A DNA stretch of 64,000 nt, taken from positions 1-64,000 of the forward strand of contig NZ_JACOMF010000010.1 in assembly GCF_014283215.1 (NCBI RefSeq). The letters run 5' to 3'. Positions within the stretch are counted from its first letter, which is position 1, and every line of letters begins with the position of its first letter. This document shows, in pieces, positions 63,504-64,000 of this stretch. A program made the position numbers and the translations under genes. Below the pieces are notes generated by a model that saw nothing but the letters and a program-made list of their open reading frames with translations, was not told the DNA's origin and ran no database searches. Origin of the DNA: Siccirubricoccus deserti. GTDB lineage: Bacteria; Pseudomonadota; Alphaproteobacteria; Acetobacterales; Acetobacteraceae.

Positions 63504-64000
63504 ATGGACCAGCCCCTCATCGCCAGTGATCCGCATGCCGAGATTCGCGAGGAGGTCGCCAAGCTCTGCGCCCGCTTCCCTGGCGAATACTGGCGCAAGG
63601 TAGACCGCGAGCGGGCCTATCCGACCGATTTCGTCAAGGCGCTGACCGAGGGCGGCTGGCTCGGCGCGCTGATCCCGGAGGAGTACGGCGGCGCCGGGCT
63701 GCCGCTGTCCGCCGCGGCGGCGATCCTCGAGGAGATCCACCGCTCCGGCGGCAATGCCGGCGCCTGCCACGCCCAGATGTACATCATGGGGACGATCCTG
63801 AAGCACGGCAGCCCGGAGCAGAAGAAGCGCTACCTGCCCGGCATCGCCTCCGGCGCGCTGCGCCTGCAGGCTTTCGGCGTGACCGAGCCGACCAGTGGCA
63901 CCGACACCACCGCGCTGCGCACCGTGGCGAAGCGCGATGGCGACAATTACATCGTCAACGGCCAGAAGATCTGGACCAGCCGGGCGGAGCATTCCGACCT
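63504..64000 (+). CDS. Acyl-CoA dehydrogenase (partial, runs off the window)
   Basis: The first 165 codons of an acyl-CoA dehydrogenase, a FAD enzyme that introduces a 2,3 double bond into acyl-CoA. EYWRKVDRERAYPTDFVKALTEGGWLGALIPEEYGGAGLPLSAAAAILEEI is the N-terminal helical domain. AFGVTEPTSGTDTTALRTVAKRDGDNYIVNGQKIWTSRAEHSDL is the FAD-binding beta domain. GGAGG precedes ATG 63504. The catalytic Glu would lie beyond the window, so the chain-length class cannot be told. Confidence 0.92.
   Translation, partial: MDQPLIASDPHAEIREEVAKLCARFPGEYWRKVDRERAYPTDFVKALTEGGWLGALIPEEYGGAGLPLSAAAAILEEIHRSGGNAGACHAQMYIMGTILKHGSPEQKKRYLPGIASGALRLQAFGVTEPTSGTDTTALRTVAKRDGDNYIVNGQKIWTSRAEHSD

Overview
This is a GC-rich (clearly above 65%) chromosomal stretch of an alphaproteobacterium. 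The gene set fits an Acetobacteraceae/Rhodospirillales soil or water bacterium of the Roseomonas/Siccirubricoccus kind: Bug-type and many family-5 solute-binding proteins, a TRAP transporter, a protocatechuate operon with a fused pcaL, a form II cox-type molybdenum hydroxylase, and an rpoZ-rel-acpS block. The family assignment is inference from gene content, not from a marker phylogeny. No rRNA, tRNA or CRISPR array was recognised.

Layout. (1) 1-1391 is scarred DNA: the tail of a probable transposase abuts the 3' part of a hybrid histidine kinase, followed by a heavily decayed NtaA-type flavin monooxygenase pseudogene. (2) 1480-4345 holds a 2-hydroxyacid dehydrogenase and an arsR-arsC-acr3 arsenic operon whose acr3 carries a one-base frameshift. 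(3) 4747-10821 holds an SbmA/YddA-like ABC exporter, a HAD phosphatase, two tiny Met-rich proteins, a luciferase-like oxidoreductase and a secreted beta-propeller. (4) 11022-12529 is dgoK-dgoA (galactonate catabolism). (5) 12654-20618 is a TRAP transporter followed by pcaF-pcaL-pcaH-pcaG-pcaB, the lower protocatechuate pathway. (6) 21028-23070 is a membrane GGDEF/EAL protein. (7) 23091-29101, minus strand, holds a Bug solute-binding protein, a TauD-like dioxygenase and a three-subunit form II molybdenum hydroxylase. (8) 29214-45269, minus strand, is a peptide/nickel-type ABC transporter (dppBCDF) preceded by seven consecutive paralogous solute-binding protein genes. (9) 45616-49782 is an envelope polysaccharide module (GtrA, phosphoglycosyltransferase, two GT2 enzymes). 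(10) 49737-53368 holds pobA, a LigE-like GST, a DsbA-family protein and an SDR. (11) 53397-59297, minus strand, is housekeeping: thrS-infC and rpoZ-rel-acpS. (12) 59399-64000 holds a NYN-LOTUS protein, a ThDP enzyme, a dihaem cytochrome c and the start of an acyl-CoA dehydrogenase.

How the genes work together. PobA turns 4-hydroxybenzoate into protocatechuate, and pcaHG, pcaB, pcaL and pcaF take that to succinyl-CoA plus acetyl-CoA. PcaIJ and a pca regulator are not in the window. The LigE-like GST beside pobA suggests wider use of lignin-derived aromatics.

The most striking feature is the array of seven solute-binding proteins feeding one permease/ATPase set. Other points of interest are a probable AUA start codon for infC, a UUG start for rel, a possible leaderless arsR, an 88-bp dispersed repeat present twice, and several gene remnants.
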